From Bacillota bacterium (GTDB lineage Bacteria; Bacillota; Sulfobacillia; Sulfobacillales; Sulfobacillaceae): 64,000 nucleotides of DNA. The stretch is taken from assembly GCA_021820965.1 (NCBI GenBank), contig JAKACZ010000005.1, positions 80,400 to 144,399 of the forward strand, in the 5' to 3' direction. Positions within the stretch are counted from its first letter, which is position 1. Each line of letters begins with the position of its first letter. The notes under the pieces were generated by a model. It worked only from the letters and a program-made list of their open reading frames with translations. It was not told the DNA's origin and searched no databases. This document shows positions 1 through 8,365 of the stretch, piece after piece. The position numbers and the translations under genes were made by a program.

Positions 1-74
1 AAATGATGCGCCAGGTGGAGGATGGGCGCCAGCAGAGCCAGGACGCCGATGAAGGCGAATGGGAGCCGGAATAA
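1..74 (+). CDS. C-terminal tail of an unidentified protein (cut by window edge)
   Basis: An open frame runs from the window edge to TAA at 72-74 and ends in a very acidic, Gln-rich tail (residues DADEGEWEPE before the stop). It lies 11 nt upstream of the serine-recombinase start at 86. Small proteins of this kind are sometimes found next to large serine recombinases, but too little is visible to assign a family. Confidence 0.3.
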   Translation, partial: MMRQVEDGRQQSQDADEGEWEPE

Positions 75-85
75 GGAGGGGAGCT

Positions 86-127
86 ATGCGCATTGCGCTC
101 TATGCCCGCGTCAGAACCCTTCTGTGA
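86..127 (+). pseudogene. Serine recombinase (resolvase) N-terminal stub
   Basis: An ATG preceded by the strong ribosome site AAGGAGGGGAG opens a frame reading MRIALYARVRTLL before TGA. MRIALYARVS is the classic start of serine recombinases, where the catalytic Ser directly follows the Val. Here the frame diverges exactly at that Ser, so only the first nine residues remain. This is a deletion scar of a lost resolvase or large serine recombinase. The identification rests on a short but characteristic motif. Confidence 0.55.
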
Positions 128-260
128 TCACAAAAAGAGAGCACGAACAGGACTCGCAGGCCCATGCCAGGTGACCGGGATCGCGTTCACCCCAGCAGGA
201 CTTTTCTCACCCCACCGCGAACCCTTCTCATGGTGATGAAAACCCTATGCCAAATCGTGT

Positions 261-1302
261 GTGAAAGACCCCTACGCCGTTGAGCCGCGCAAACTTCCAT
301 CCGGCCGCTGGAAAGGCCGGGTGGTCCGCTACGACCCCGACACCGGCAAGCGGCACGAACTGACCCAGACCTTCGATACCAAGAAGGAAGCGAAGAATTG
401 GGCCGAAACGGAAGCCGCGACCTACCGTGACGACCCCAACCGCAAGCCGCCGAGCGAGGAAACGTTGGGTGTTTATTTGGACCGATGGTTGAAGATTAAA
501 AGCACTTTGAACCTGACGGACAAAACCCTGACCAGTTACCGAGAGATGGCGGCGCACAGCATCCGGGAATTGGGCGGCACCGCACTCAAAAGTCTTATGC
601 CATTAGAGATCCAGCAATTCTATGCCAGCATGGCCCAAAGCCGACACCTCAGCCCCCGCACGATCCGGTACGTTCACACGGTGCTGAAGATGGCACTGAA
701 TGACGCCGTCGAATGGGGTCTGATCCCAACCAATCCGGCGGGTAAAGTCAAAGTCACGGCGAGTACCCGGACCAAAGCGCTCCGAATCCCGACACCCGAG
801 GAAATGGCGCAGTTGATCCGCGCTAACCAGGCGACACGATGATATCCTCTGTGGGAGTGGTTCGCAGCCTCGGGGGGTCGACTGGGAGAGGCGTTGGCTC
901 TGCGATGGAGTGATATCGACTGGGCGCGGAGCTCAGTGACGATTCAACAAGCCATCAGCGGTGACGCAGCCAAGCGTATCGTAAAGACACCGAAAACGGT
1001 CAGTGGTAGTCGTACGCTGGCGTTGGGACCCCGTTTGGTGGCCGTTCTGAAGGCGCATGAGGCTAATCGACCGCGCCTTCAAAGCCGCACTCAAACGGGC
1101 CGAGTTGCTGGACAGTATTCGTGTGCATGACTTGCGTCACGGTGTCGCCACGCAGTGGCTATCCGCGGGAATTAACCCCGTCGTCGTCAGCAAGCGGCTA
1201 GGACATTCCAATGTCGCCTTTACGCTCCAAGTGTACGGCCAAGTGCTGCCTAACGACGAGGCGCAAATGGCCGAGGCAATGGAAGGGAATATGCCCCGTT
1301 GA
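261..1302 (+). pseudogene. Tyrosine integrase (phage/ICE type), broken
   Basis: This is a degraded phage-type integrase. The N-terminal part (arm-binding region followed by a SAM-like core-binding domain around SYREMAAHSIRELGG) reads from a GTG at 261. An in-frame TGA at 840-842 interrupts it, and the same frame then resumes with the first catalytic arginine (SGGRLGEALALRWSD). Near 1057 the reading switches frame, apparently through a deletion, because KAHEANRP is followed almost at once by IDRAFKAALKRAEL. The shifted frame carries HDLRHG, GHSNVAFTLQVY and the likely tyrosine nucleophile, ending at 1302. A GTGTGTG run at 256-262 may be a slippage that separated an earlier ATG at 247. It cannot yield active recombinase and marks an old integrated element. 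Confidence 0.85.
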
Positions 1303-1318
1303 CTATCACGACGAGCTT

Positions 1319-1666
1319 ATGGAGGTATTGCGCACTCCTCGCCAAGCCGTGTGGGACGAGATTTTGCGACCGTTTCTCGATAACTTGGATTACCGCAGAG
1401 ACCGCGTATCGGCTTGGTGGCCTCAAGGGCGGCAAGATGGCATTCGGATCGACCCGGAGTGGGGCTACGGTCAACCGGTCATCGCCCGGCGCGGAGTGCG
1501 CGTAGATATTCTGAGCGAACGTTGGGAGGCAGGAGATAGCATCGTCGACATCGCGGCCCATTATGAAGTCGCACCAGAAGATGTGAGACCGAGAAAAGTC
1601 GCGCCGGCGCCGGATGAGGCGGCGGTAATCGGAGCTGCGGTAAATCGAGTTCCGTGGCGCACGTAA
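1319..1666 (+). pseudogene. DUF433-family protein, C-terminal half
   Basis: The frame contains IDPEWGYGQPVIARRGVRV followed by LSERWEAGDSIVDIAAHYEV, the signature of the DUF433 domain (VapB-like antitoxin/HTH family, normally GxPVixGTRIpv...l..l..G.s.eeia..y). The preceding residues (MEVLRTPRQAVWDEILRPFL) resemble the linker seen in two-domain DUF433 proteins. The last ~25 residues are Ala/Pro/Arg-rich and do not look like the normal family ending. The N-terminal helix-turn-helix half expected for this protein is missing here but appears on the opposite strand at 1561-1770. No convincing ribosome site precedes the ATG. Confidence 0.6.
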
Positions 1667-1770
1667 GAATACCCCAGTAGCCAGCGCCTGGCGGTCCCCC
1701 GCGACACCATCGCTAGGCGATCGACATCGTTGAACGTGTACAAGATCCGATCCTGCGCTAACGGGGCCAT
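1561..1770 (-). pseudogene. DUF433-family protein, N-terminal HTH half
   Basis: The ATG at 1770 has an excellent ribosome site (GGAGGT, 7 nt spacing). The reading includes ILYTFNDVDRLAMVSRGTARR and WLLGYSYV, which matches the MerR-like N-terminal helix-turn-helix found in long DUF433 proteins (YSxxDxARLxGVSRGTxRRWxxGY). After about 50 residues the sequence stops resembling the family. It faces the C-terminal DUF433 half on the other strand, so the two pieces are probably one gene broken by an inversion. Function as a DNA-binding antitoxin is family knowledge, not demonstrated here. Confidence 0.55.
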
Positions 1771-1902
1771 TGTTTTCACCTCCGTGATCCTTAAGATAGC
1801 ACAACTTGCCTCGTGCGTAGCGGCGCTGATCGAGCGAGGTTAGAGGCTACGGCTGGTTCAAAAACTGAACTACCCGCGCTACTTCGGCCCCCCATCAGCA
1901 GG

Positions 1903-2154
1903 TCACTCCGCCCGGCCGTCCGCATCCCACTGCGGGCTACCTGCCTTCTGCCGCTGCACCTTCGCTAATGCCAGCGCCGACGCCCGCACATAGGAGCTCA
2001 TTGGCAACCCGGCCGCTTTGGCCGCCGCTGTCAGAAACGTATACTCGTCCGGGCTGACCCACACGTTGATTTTCCGACCATTGAGGCTAGGCGCGGGTTT
2101 CGACCCCCTCTTGTTTTGTGCTGTCCAGCGATAATAGAACTCAGCTTCCGCGCC
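1903..2154 (-). pseudogene. Ribbon-helix-helix protein fragment (mobilization-like)
   Basis: The minus-strand frame reads LNGRKINVWVSPDEYTFLTA, then AAKAAGLPMSSYVRASALAL and a short polar tail before TGA at 1903-1905. The pattern (beta strand KINVWVSPDEY, then two helices with AGLPMSSYVR) is that of ribbon-helix-helix accessory proteins of plasmid mobilization (MobC-like) and related toxin-antitoxin repressors. The frame is open only back to a stop at 2155-2157 and has no start codon, so its 5' end has been lost. It belongs to the mobile-element debris at this end of the window. Confidence 0.5.
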
Positions 2155-2178
2155 TCACTTTGTGGCAGTACCGGGATT

Positions 2179-2790
2179 TTATGGGCCAGTGGTCGAAGTG
2201 GTTAGCCTGAGGGATCCCACACGAATTTCCGGATCACGGGGACCCCGAGTGCGTCCAAAATGCGGCGGACCGGGGCCGGAACGGCCCCCCAGCGGTACCA
2301 GACAGACTCCGGTCTCGTCGTCCTCGCGAATGATCCACAGCGGCCGTAGCGCGTCCAAAATTACCTCATCGGAGGGGTTCTTGACCGTGCGATGGGGAAA
2401 TGCGAGGGGCGGCTCGTCCTTCAACGCCTCCCGTACCATCGCCCGCATAAAGCGCACAAACTGCAACGCGAGAAGCAACAGATAGCCGACGCCCGCGATG
2501 CGGGCGGGCTTATGTACAAAAAACGCATCCAAGTGGATCGGATCCTTGGTCCATCGGAATCCGTGTATTGTATTCCTGGAGCGCAGTGCGGGCACTCAGG
2601 GTGAGCTGGCTCGATACCAGCACAAAGGTCGACCGTCGTTCGCGTTCCTGTTGGATCGCGGCGGCGGAGGGCGGCGTGACGGTCCATCCCGCCCGGTAGT
2701 GCACCATCGTGGCGGGCACTGCTTCCTTTTTGGGGCGACCCCGGCGCCGCACCGGCGTGGTGATCGCGCTGATGACGGGCGTCACCGCGT
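2179..2790 (-). pseudogene. IS1634-like transposase, C-terminal fragment, frameshifted
   Basis: Two overlapping minus-strand frames together give the C-terminal third of an IS1634-type DDE transposase. First come RRRGRPKKEAVPATM and AAAIQQERERRSTFVLVSSQ, then after a frameshift near 2570 NTIHGFRWTKDPIHLDAFFV, HKPARIAGVGYLLLLALQFV and the C-terminal tail. The GFRWxKDP block and the following hydrophobic helix are typical of that family. The N-terminal two thirds are absent and replaced upstream by group II intron reverse-transcriptase sequence, which produces a chimeric open frame of about 240 codons (2510-3229). No terminal inverted repeats were recognised. Confidence 0.7.
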
Positions 2791-3080
2791 GCCACTGCGG
2801 CTTGACTCGGCGGAGGACCGCCGCCACCAGGGCATTAAAGATCCATTTACTCACGCCCGCGGCAAAATATTGACCCCAACCGCGGAGGTATGCGTTGAGC
2901 GCCCAAAACAGGGGATGCAGGTCGTAGCCCCTGCGCGCGAAAAGACGGCGGACATTGTCGCGAAAGCGACGAATGGACCGGCGGGAGGGACGCAGAATGA
3001 CTTTGCAGCGCCCGTCCCGTTTGCCGTGTATCGCGCGGATGCTGTACCCCAGAAAATCAAAGCCTTGGGTGCCAACTTGC
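2791..3080 (-). pseudogene. Group II intron reverse transcriptase/maturase, C-terminal fragment
   Basis: The sequence reads GFDFLGYSIRAIHGKRDGRC, KVILRPSRRSIRRFRDNVRR, LNAYLRGWGQYFAAGVSKW and ALVAAVLRRVK. This is the end of the reverse transcriptase domain (FDFLGY) and the maturase X domain (LRGWxxYF) of intron-encoded proteins. The catalytic palm domain and the DNA-binding/endonuclease part are missing. It joins directly in frame to IS1634-like transposase sequence at about 2790. Confidence 0.75.
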
Positions 3081-3230
3081 CCACCAAACCGGCTTCGATT
3101 TGGACTGGTCTCCCAGCAATGCCGATGGGGTGGCCCGGGATCGACTCTATCGGGCTCGGGACGGCCGTGATTCGCCGGGCTGTTGACGCTAATGCTAATT
3201 GTGATCACTTCGACTAACATGCCTGTCACA

Positions 3231-3880
3231 GGATCTGCCGAGTATTGGCGGTTCAGAGGGGGCCTGGGAATGTAGAAGAATCAGCCCAATGGGCTAGGAT
3301 TCGCATTTGGCTGCCGAGTGAAGCCCACGACCTGCGCCAAACGTGAATGCTATGGGGGGAGGCGCATGCGTTCGATTCGAGGGTCATCCCCAGAATCTTA
3401 ACATAGCGAGTACTCACAACGGAAACCATGATGACAACCGAATGAGTCAAACCCATGACAAAATAAGTTAGCCTCAACACGGGCGTTCCCCGGTCTCAAT
3501 GAATGAAGAGCGGGCGATGGCTACGGATGACCGGATGGAATACGAAACCTATTGGGTGCTCCAAAAGTTGCAAAAAGTCCCTTCCTTAGCAGTCCTGATT
3601 CGGGAATATACAACACGTCGCCGTTCTCCTCAACAATTACGCCCAACGGAACGGGAAGATCAGGAGGAAGAATAAGAGCTTGAGTAATGATGGTCCGTTC
3701 CAACACGGTTCATACCCATTGAGGCGTCCCGATTTGATTCGCCGTACGGCCGCAGAACTCGCTGACCCATGTAGGCTGAGAGAGACCCGAGCGGGCCAGC
3801 GCGTGGCGCCAGAGGGGGTCGCCACGGTGAACGTGCTGGGAGATCGGCAAGCCAATACGGGAGCGCTGCCGACTCCCGAG
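3231..3880. other. About 650 bp without a recognisable gene
   Basis: Several short open frames occur on both strands, but none has both a convincing ribosome site and a familiar sequence. The minus-strand frame at 3521-3706 (ILPPDLPVPLGVIVEENGDV) looks faintly protein-like and could be a remnant. I see no RNA gene or terminator. Confidence 0.4.
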
Positions 3881-4612
3881 TTAATTACTGCCTTCTTGGC
3901 TGTTTGAGAGGCTTCGCAGAATTTCCCGCTCCACCCCAGCCAGATGCTCCAGCATTCGGCTCTGGGCTTCCTCGATGTTGCCGTCTACAATTGCCCGTGC
4001 GATGATTTCATGTTCCAACACCGAGCGCCACGCCCTCCCCGCGATGGAAAGACTCTGCTTGCGTGCCGTGCCGAGGACATCTAGAAGATTTAGCATGATC
4101 CGGCTTGCTACCGGATTGTGACTCGCCTTTAGAACCGCATGGTGGAACTCCTCGTCGGCCACAGCAATCACGTCCAGCTCCCCATCGCCGGCTTCCATCA
4201 TTGCGTCCCGTATGGAGATCACAATGCGCATGAGATCATGTCGTTCTTGTTCCGTAGCGCGGGTTGCCGCCCACCCGGCCGCCGCTGTCTCGAGGCTCTT
4301 TCGGACATCGAACAGGTTGGAGATGGTATGCTCGCCTTCAATCAGCGGGCTCCACAGCGCCTGTCCCAGCGCCACTCCATTGCCGCTACGGATAAAGATC
4401 CCACGCCCGTGCTCGATACTGACGACGCCCAACGCGGCCAACGTTCTTAACGCATCGCGAATAGTGGTCCGGCTGACGTTAAATTGCGTGGCCATCTCTC
4501 GCTCGGGCGGCAGTCGTTGGCCCCGAGACAAATCGCCGCTGCTGATTTTCTGCAATATGTCCTGTACAACCCGATCTCTCAAGTTCACACTGGAGGTTAC
4601 CGGCTCAAACAT
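3881..4612 (-). CDS. GntR-family regulator, FadR/FCD subfamily
   Basis: This 243-residue transcription factor has an N-terminal winged helix (about residues 8-75; RGQRLPPEREMATQFNVSRT then TIRDALRTLAALG) and a C-terminal all-helical FCD ligand-binding domain (about 95-230) with the metal-site pattern EFHHAVLKASHN and later HEIIARAIVDGN. FCD regulators bind a carboxylate ligand, often metal-assisted, and are usually repressors. The ATG at 4612 follows an AAGGGGA site. It lies just downstream of, and on the same strand as, the catabolic gene group ending at 4631. Two identical palindromes fitting the family operator TNGTNNNACNA occur at 10897-10910 and 15132-15145. A partial match (TGGTAATAGAT) lies upstream of this gene around 4633-4643 and may mediate autoregulation. 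Confidence 0.93.
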   Translation of the reverse strand: MFEPVTSSVNLRDRVVQDILQKISSGDLSRGQRLPPEREMATQFNVSRTTIRDALRTLAALGVVSIEHGRGIFIRSGNGVALGQALWSPLIEGEHTISNLFDVRKSLETAAAGWAATRATEQERHDLMRIVISIRDAMMEAGDGELDVIAVADEEFHHAVLKASHNPVASRIMLNLLDVLGTARKQSLSIAGRAWRSVLEHEIIARAIVDGNIEEAQSRMLEHLAGVEREILRSLSNSQEGSN

Positions 4613-4630
4613 TGAGAATCCCCTTTCACC

Positions 4631-5727
4631 CTATCTATTACCATAAACATCCGCCTTTAGATAATGCAAACGCGGCCCCCACTGAAGAGGGGTTTCCACA
4701 CCCCACCTAATCCCTTCCAGGTTCTTAGGTACTGCACTGGCCAGTTGCCACAGGGATTCCAAGCAATAGGGGTCGCGGAGCAGCGCCCGACCCGCGATAG
4801 CCACGTCGCCCGTTCCTTCGCCCAATACCTGCTGCGCTTCCGTGGCGCTGCCAATGTGTCCCACCACTCCAGTGGCGATCCGGCCCGGCTACGACCTTCG
4901 CGCGCAGAAGGACCGTGATAGATTGGCTCTTCCACGGGCTTGACTCCTCGTGTACCCTGCCCGACGAGCAGTCAATCAGGTCTACCCCACTCTCCTTTAG
5001 ACTATAGCCCGCAGCCATCGCATTCTCCAGTGTCCATCCACCCTCGGCCCAATCGCTCATGGGCCGCCTCACGCAGAGCAGCCGCTCATCTGGAAGAGCT
5101 CGGCTGGTGGCTCCCGCCACTTTTCGCAGAAACCGAACCCGATTGGTAAATGATCCGCCGTATTCGTCACCCCTGACGTTACAAGCGATGAGAGAAACTG
5201 ACGAATCAAGTACTCGTGGGCCAATCCGGCCGTGGCCGCCCACGCGGCGGATTGAGCGAAATTCTCAATAATCCCCGCGATTTCCGTCTGATCGATCTCT
5301 TGAGGAGTCGGTGTACCAGCGCGGTAGGGAAGCGGCGATGGGGCTGAAATGGGCACCCTCCCTCGTCAACGGCAAGGTATCCTCCACCGCGCCAGGGCAC
5401 GTCCGTGCTCACCTTCCGCCCTGCGTGGGAGCGCTGAAGGCCCACCTTGCTTCCCAATGCAAGCGGTCCTTGCACCAAGTCGTGATATGCGGATTCTTGG
5501 GCGTCGTTCCATAAACCCGAGTCTCCGGGAGTGATCCGACCCTCGGGCGACATGCCGGTAGACTCGAGTATGATCAAACCGACCCCTCCAACGGCGCGAT
5601 GCGCCCAATGCCCCAGGCTTGGCACACCATCCACAGCCAGATACATGCACATCGGAGACATTACCAGCCGGTTTGCCAGTGTTATTCCGCGCTGAGTGAA
5701 TGGTTCAAACAGTGATGTTGGGGACAT
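4631..5727 (-). pseudogene. Old Yellow Enzyme family (NADH:flavin oxidoreductase), frameshifted
   Basis: Pieces of an OYE/YqjM-type FMN oxidoreductase lie in order on the minus strand but in different frames. The start is MSPTSLFEPFTQRGITLANR (5727 onward), followed by MSPMCMY, GHAGRK-like VSTDVPW, EIDQTEIAGIIENFAQSAAW, EYLIRQFLSS, RGDEYGGSFTNRVRFL and finally TEAQQVLGEGTGDVAIAGRA with LLRDPY. At least three frameshifts or small deletions (around 5410, 5230 and 4870) separate them, so no full-length protein can be made. Intact relatives reduce enone or enoate substrates with NAD(P)H. The gene sits between the regulator and the deacetylase of the same module and appears to have decayed while its neighbours stayed intact. 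Confidence 0.85.
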
Positions 5728-5745
5728 TAGCTCCTCCCACCGTGT

Positions 5746-6642
5746 TCAATGTGAATCATCGTAATGAGGATCGGGGGTAGTGGGCATGAGCTCAATCGTC
5801 GGTACGTCCGGCCTCGATTGAACATGCTCCGCCATCGCGCCCGGAGTGGTGACCCATATCCCAGGGACACTTTTGACGTACTCGATCAATTGGCGCACTG
5901 CCGCCAACATTCCGGGACGCCCACTGACGTGGGGGTGCAGTGTTAGTACAAATGATCCGCCTTCGGCTATCACGCCGTCGAGTTCTGCCTTCCATATCTC
6001 GTAGGCGTTGGATGGCGGGGAGATGGTGTGGTTACGAGTGACTTGGGTGTGCCCCCAATACTCCACGTCATCCCAGTACCAATGAATGGGTATCTCGATC
6101 AACCGTTTGTCCTCACCTACCGCCACCCCGTAGGGTGCAATGTCGCCCATTAAACTTGAGTCATAGAGAATGCCGGCGTCGTGTAATACTTCTGCGGTCC
6201 AGTGGTTGAAGTGCCATGAGGGCGTTCGGTACCCCCTCACCCTCCCGTCGGTAAGCTCCTGCAACTCATCCAATGACCGATGGACAATGCCCTCTTCACG
6301 AAGGCGATCCAATCCCCCGACGGGCTCATGCAAGAACCCATGCCCGCCAATCTCGTAGTCAGCGGCATTCAGGTCGCGAACCACGTCGGGCCATTGACGG
6401 GCTATATAGGCGGGAATATAGAAGGTCGAAGGTATCCCCGTGTCCTGGAGCATTTTCACAATAAGCGGAAGGCCGCGGCGCATGCCGTATCGCCGCTGTT
6501 CCACTTCGCTGGCCTCTTTTTTCTCACCCGCTCGCGAGTAAAACGGCGCTTCATCGTCGACGTCCCACGTGATGGAAACAGCCGCTCGATAGTTTTCGGG
6601 CCATGAGGAAAATCCTTGATACGGCCATCGTATAGCTGCCAT
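5746..6642 (-). CDS. Polysaccharide deacetylase family (NodB/PuuE-like) hydrolase
   Basis: The 298-residue protein has the NodB-homology fold. An early aspartate-rich motif AVSITWDVDDE supplies the first metal-binding Asp, GGHGFLHEPVGG supplies the His-x3/4-His type ligands, RGYRTPSWHFN is the Arg/Pro/Trp motif and FVLTLHPHVSG is the C-terminal His motif. Subfamily features (no signal peptide, GFSSWPENYRAAVS N-terminus) resemble cytoplasmic PuuE/allantoinase-type enzymes that hydrolyse C-N bonds in small amides rather than cell-wall chitin. It starts 2 nt after the stop of the upstream SDR gene, so the two are co-translated. The substrate is unknown. An amide or N-acyl compound would fit the neighbouring importer and acylase. 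Confidence 0.85.
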   Translation of the reverse strand: MAAIRWPYQGFSSWPENYRAAVSITWDVDDEAPFYSRAGEKKEASEVEQRRYGMRRGLPLIVKMLQDTGIPSTFYIPAYIARQWPDVVRDLNAADYEIGGHGFLHEPVGGLDRLREEGIVHRSLDELQELTDGRVRGYRTPSWHFNHWTAEVLHDAGILYDSSLMGDIAPYGVAVGEDKRLIEIPIHWYWDDVEYWGHTQVTRNHTISPPSNAYEIWKAELDGVIAEGGSFVLTLHPHVSGRPGMLAAVRQLIEYVKSVPGIWVTTPGAMAEHVQSRPDVPTIELMPTTPDPHYDDSH

Positions 6643-6644
6643 CC

Positions 6645-7451
6645 CTATACCCCCGATCCCCCAAACTCTGCCTTAAGGTGCTCTCTATCCGAGGAATTAA
6701 AAGTCCCTGCGGTGCGGCCGCCATCCACCGTAATGGTCGCGCCGGTAATGAAATCCGCATGTGCAGAGCACAAGAACAAAACCGCCGCCGGTGCGTCAAA
6801 CTCGCCTGACAGGCGCCCCAAGGGAATGCCAGCCGCCATCTTGGCCACATAATCATCAGGAAGAAAACTCTCAGAACTTCCTGGGGAAAATCCCGGCGCG
6901 ACCGCGTTCACCCGGATGTGAAAAGGCGCCAATTCGAGGGCAAACGACTTGGTCAGCATCTCGATGCCGGCCTTGGATGTGGAGTAGTGGCCGTGTCCCA
7001 CCTTGGTCCTCAAAGCAGCGCCCGAGGAGATGTTGACGATGGACCCCTGAATACCATGCTGCACCATGACCCTTGCGACGTCACGGCTCAGGATGAAAGG
7101 AGTGCGCAAATTGACAGCCATCACTCGATCCCAATCGGGAGTCGACATGCTGAGCAGCGGCTGAAGAGGATACAGGCCGGCATTGTTCACTAGCACATCC
7201 GGCGCGCCCCACTCGCTCTTCACCGCCTCGATAATAGCCGTTGACGCCTTCTCGTCGGTTAAGTCCACGGAGAGGTAGTGGGCCGACAGCGCGCCATGCT
7301 CCTGAACTTCCTTAACCAGCGATGTATTCGCCTCGCGGGCAGCCAAGAGAAGCTCCGACCCCTCCCGCGCAAACGCCAGGGCAATTCGGCGACCCACAAT
7401 GCCGGTGGCCCCCGTAATAATCACTTTTTTTGCCTCAAGCGAGATATTCAT
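6645..7451 (-). CDS. SDR-family NAD(P)-dependent oxidoreductase
   Basis: This is a classical short-chain dehydrogenase/reductase. The Rossmann glycine motif TGATGIVGRRIA, the NNAG motif (VLVNNAG), catalytic Ser in NISSGAAL, the Tyr-x3-Lys dyad in HYSTSKAG and the proline after APGFSPG are all present. About 268 residues is normal for the family. I place the start at the ATG at 7451 because AAGGAG lies 8 nt upstream. A GTG two codons earlier would crowd that site. It probably reduces or oxidises a hydroxy/keto group in the same pathway as the adjacent deacetylase, with which it is translationally coupled. The substrate cannot be told from sequence. Confidence 0.9.
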   Translation of the reverse strand: MNISLEAKKVIITGATGIVGRRIALAFAREGSELLLAAREANTSLVKEVQEHGALSAHYLSVDLTDEKASTAIIEAVKSEWGAPDVLVNNAGLYPLQPLLSMSTPDWDRVMAVNLRTPFILSRDVARVMVQHGIQGSIVNISSGAALRTKVGHGHYSTSKAGIEMLTKSFALELAPFHIRVNAVAPGFSPGSSESFLPDDYVAKMAAGIPLGRLSGEFDAPAAVLFLCSAHADFITGATITVDGGRTAGTFNSSDREHLKAEFGGSGV

Positions 7452-7471
7452 TATCACGACTCCTTCTTGTG

Positions 7472-8365
7472 CTAGTTCACACGACGCACCCTAAGACGCG
7501 GATCAAGTTGCTCCTGCACGTAGTCGCCCACCCGGTTAAAGGAGAGTACCACCAAGAATACGGCCAAGCCCGGAAAGAGCATCATCCACCACGCCTGGGT
7601 GATGTAATTCTGCGCTTCGGAGAGCATATTACCCCAACTGGGCGTGGGCGGTTGTATACCCAGACCAAGGAAGGACAACGCAGCTTCATACATAATCATG
7701 GTGCCGACTTCCAAGGTGGCCATCACCACGACCGGCGACAAAATGTTGGGCACAATGTGGCGAAGCATAATGTGAACGTTGGACGCGCCCAGAGACCGCG
7801 CGGCACTGATAAACTCCCCCTCGCGAACTTGGAGGGTTGCACCGTAGGCCACTCGGGTGTAGATGGGCCAGCGCACCGCTCCTAGCACCAAGACGGTGGA
7901 CAGGAGCCCTGGTCCAATCACAGTGATGACCAAAATCGCTAGCAGCAAAAACGGGATAGAGAGTATGATGTCGGCGATGCGCATAAACACCACCGCAACA
8001 ACGCCTCCCAAGTACCCCGCCAGCACCCCAAGAGTCGTTCCGATGAATCCTGCGATCGCTACCGCTGCTAGCGCGACAATGAAAGAGATGCGTGCCCCGA
8101 AGATGAGTCGACTCAAGGTGTCGCGTCCTAAATCGTCTGTACCCAAGACATAAGTGTGCCCCGCCAAATGTGTTCCGGGAGGCTGAAGCCGCGTCAGCAG
8201 GTTTCCTGCAGATGGCGCATAGGGTGCCAGTATGTGCGGAATGGCGGCGCACAACAGGAACAACAACAAGATCACTGCGTAGCCTGTGAGTCTCCAGGGT
8301 AGGTGGCGCCTGCGCCGGGCCGTAATGGTCTCGTCAGCCTCAAGGCGTTCCATCATTTCAGTCAT
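7472..8365 (-). CDS. Peptide/nickel-type ABC transporter permease (DppC-like)
   Basis: This inner-membrane permease belongs to the Dpp/Opp family. It has an N-terminal membrane helix (YAVILLLFLLCAAIPHILA), the family motif PPGTHLAGHTYVLGTDDLGR, several further helices, and the coupling loop EAALSFLGLGIQPPTPSWGN near the C-terminus. The ATG at 8365 is preferred (AGAGGTG, 6 nt spacing). It overlaps the end of the DppB-like gene, as usual for these pairs. No DppD/DppF ATPases follow within the operon, so energy must come from ATPases encoded elsewhere. Substrates of this family are di- and oligopeptides and related small molecules. Confidence 0.93.
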   Translation of the reverse strand: MTEMMERLEADETITARRRRHLPWRLTGYAVILLLFLLCAAIPHILAPYAPSAGNLLTRLQPPGTHLAGHTYVLGTDDLGRDTLSRLIFGARISFIVALAAVAIAGFIGTTLGVLAGYLGGVVAVVFMRIADIILSIPFLLLAILVITVIGPGLLSTVLVLGAVRWPIYTRVAYGATLQVREGEFISAARSLGASNVHIMLRHIVPNILSPVVVMATLEVGTMIMYEAALSFLGLGIQPPTPSWGNMLSEAQNYITQAWWMMLFPGLAVFLVVLSFNRVGDYVQEQLDPRLRVRRVN

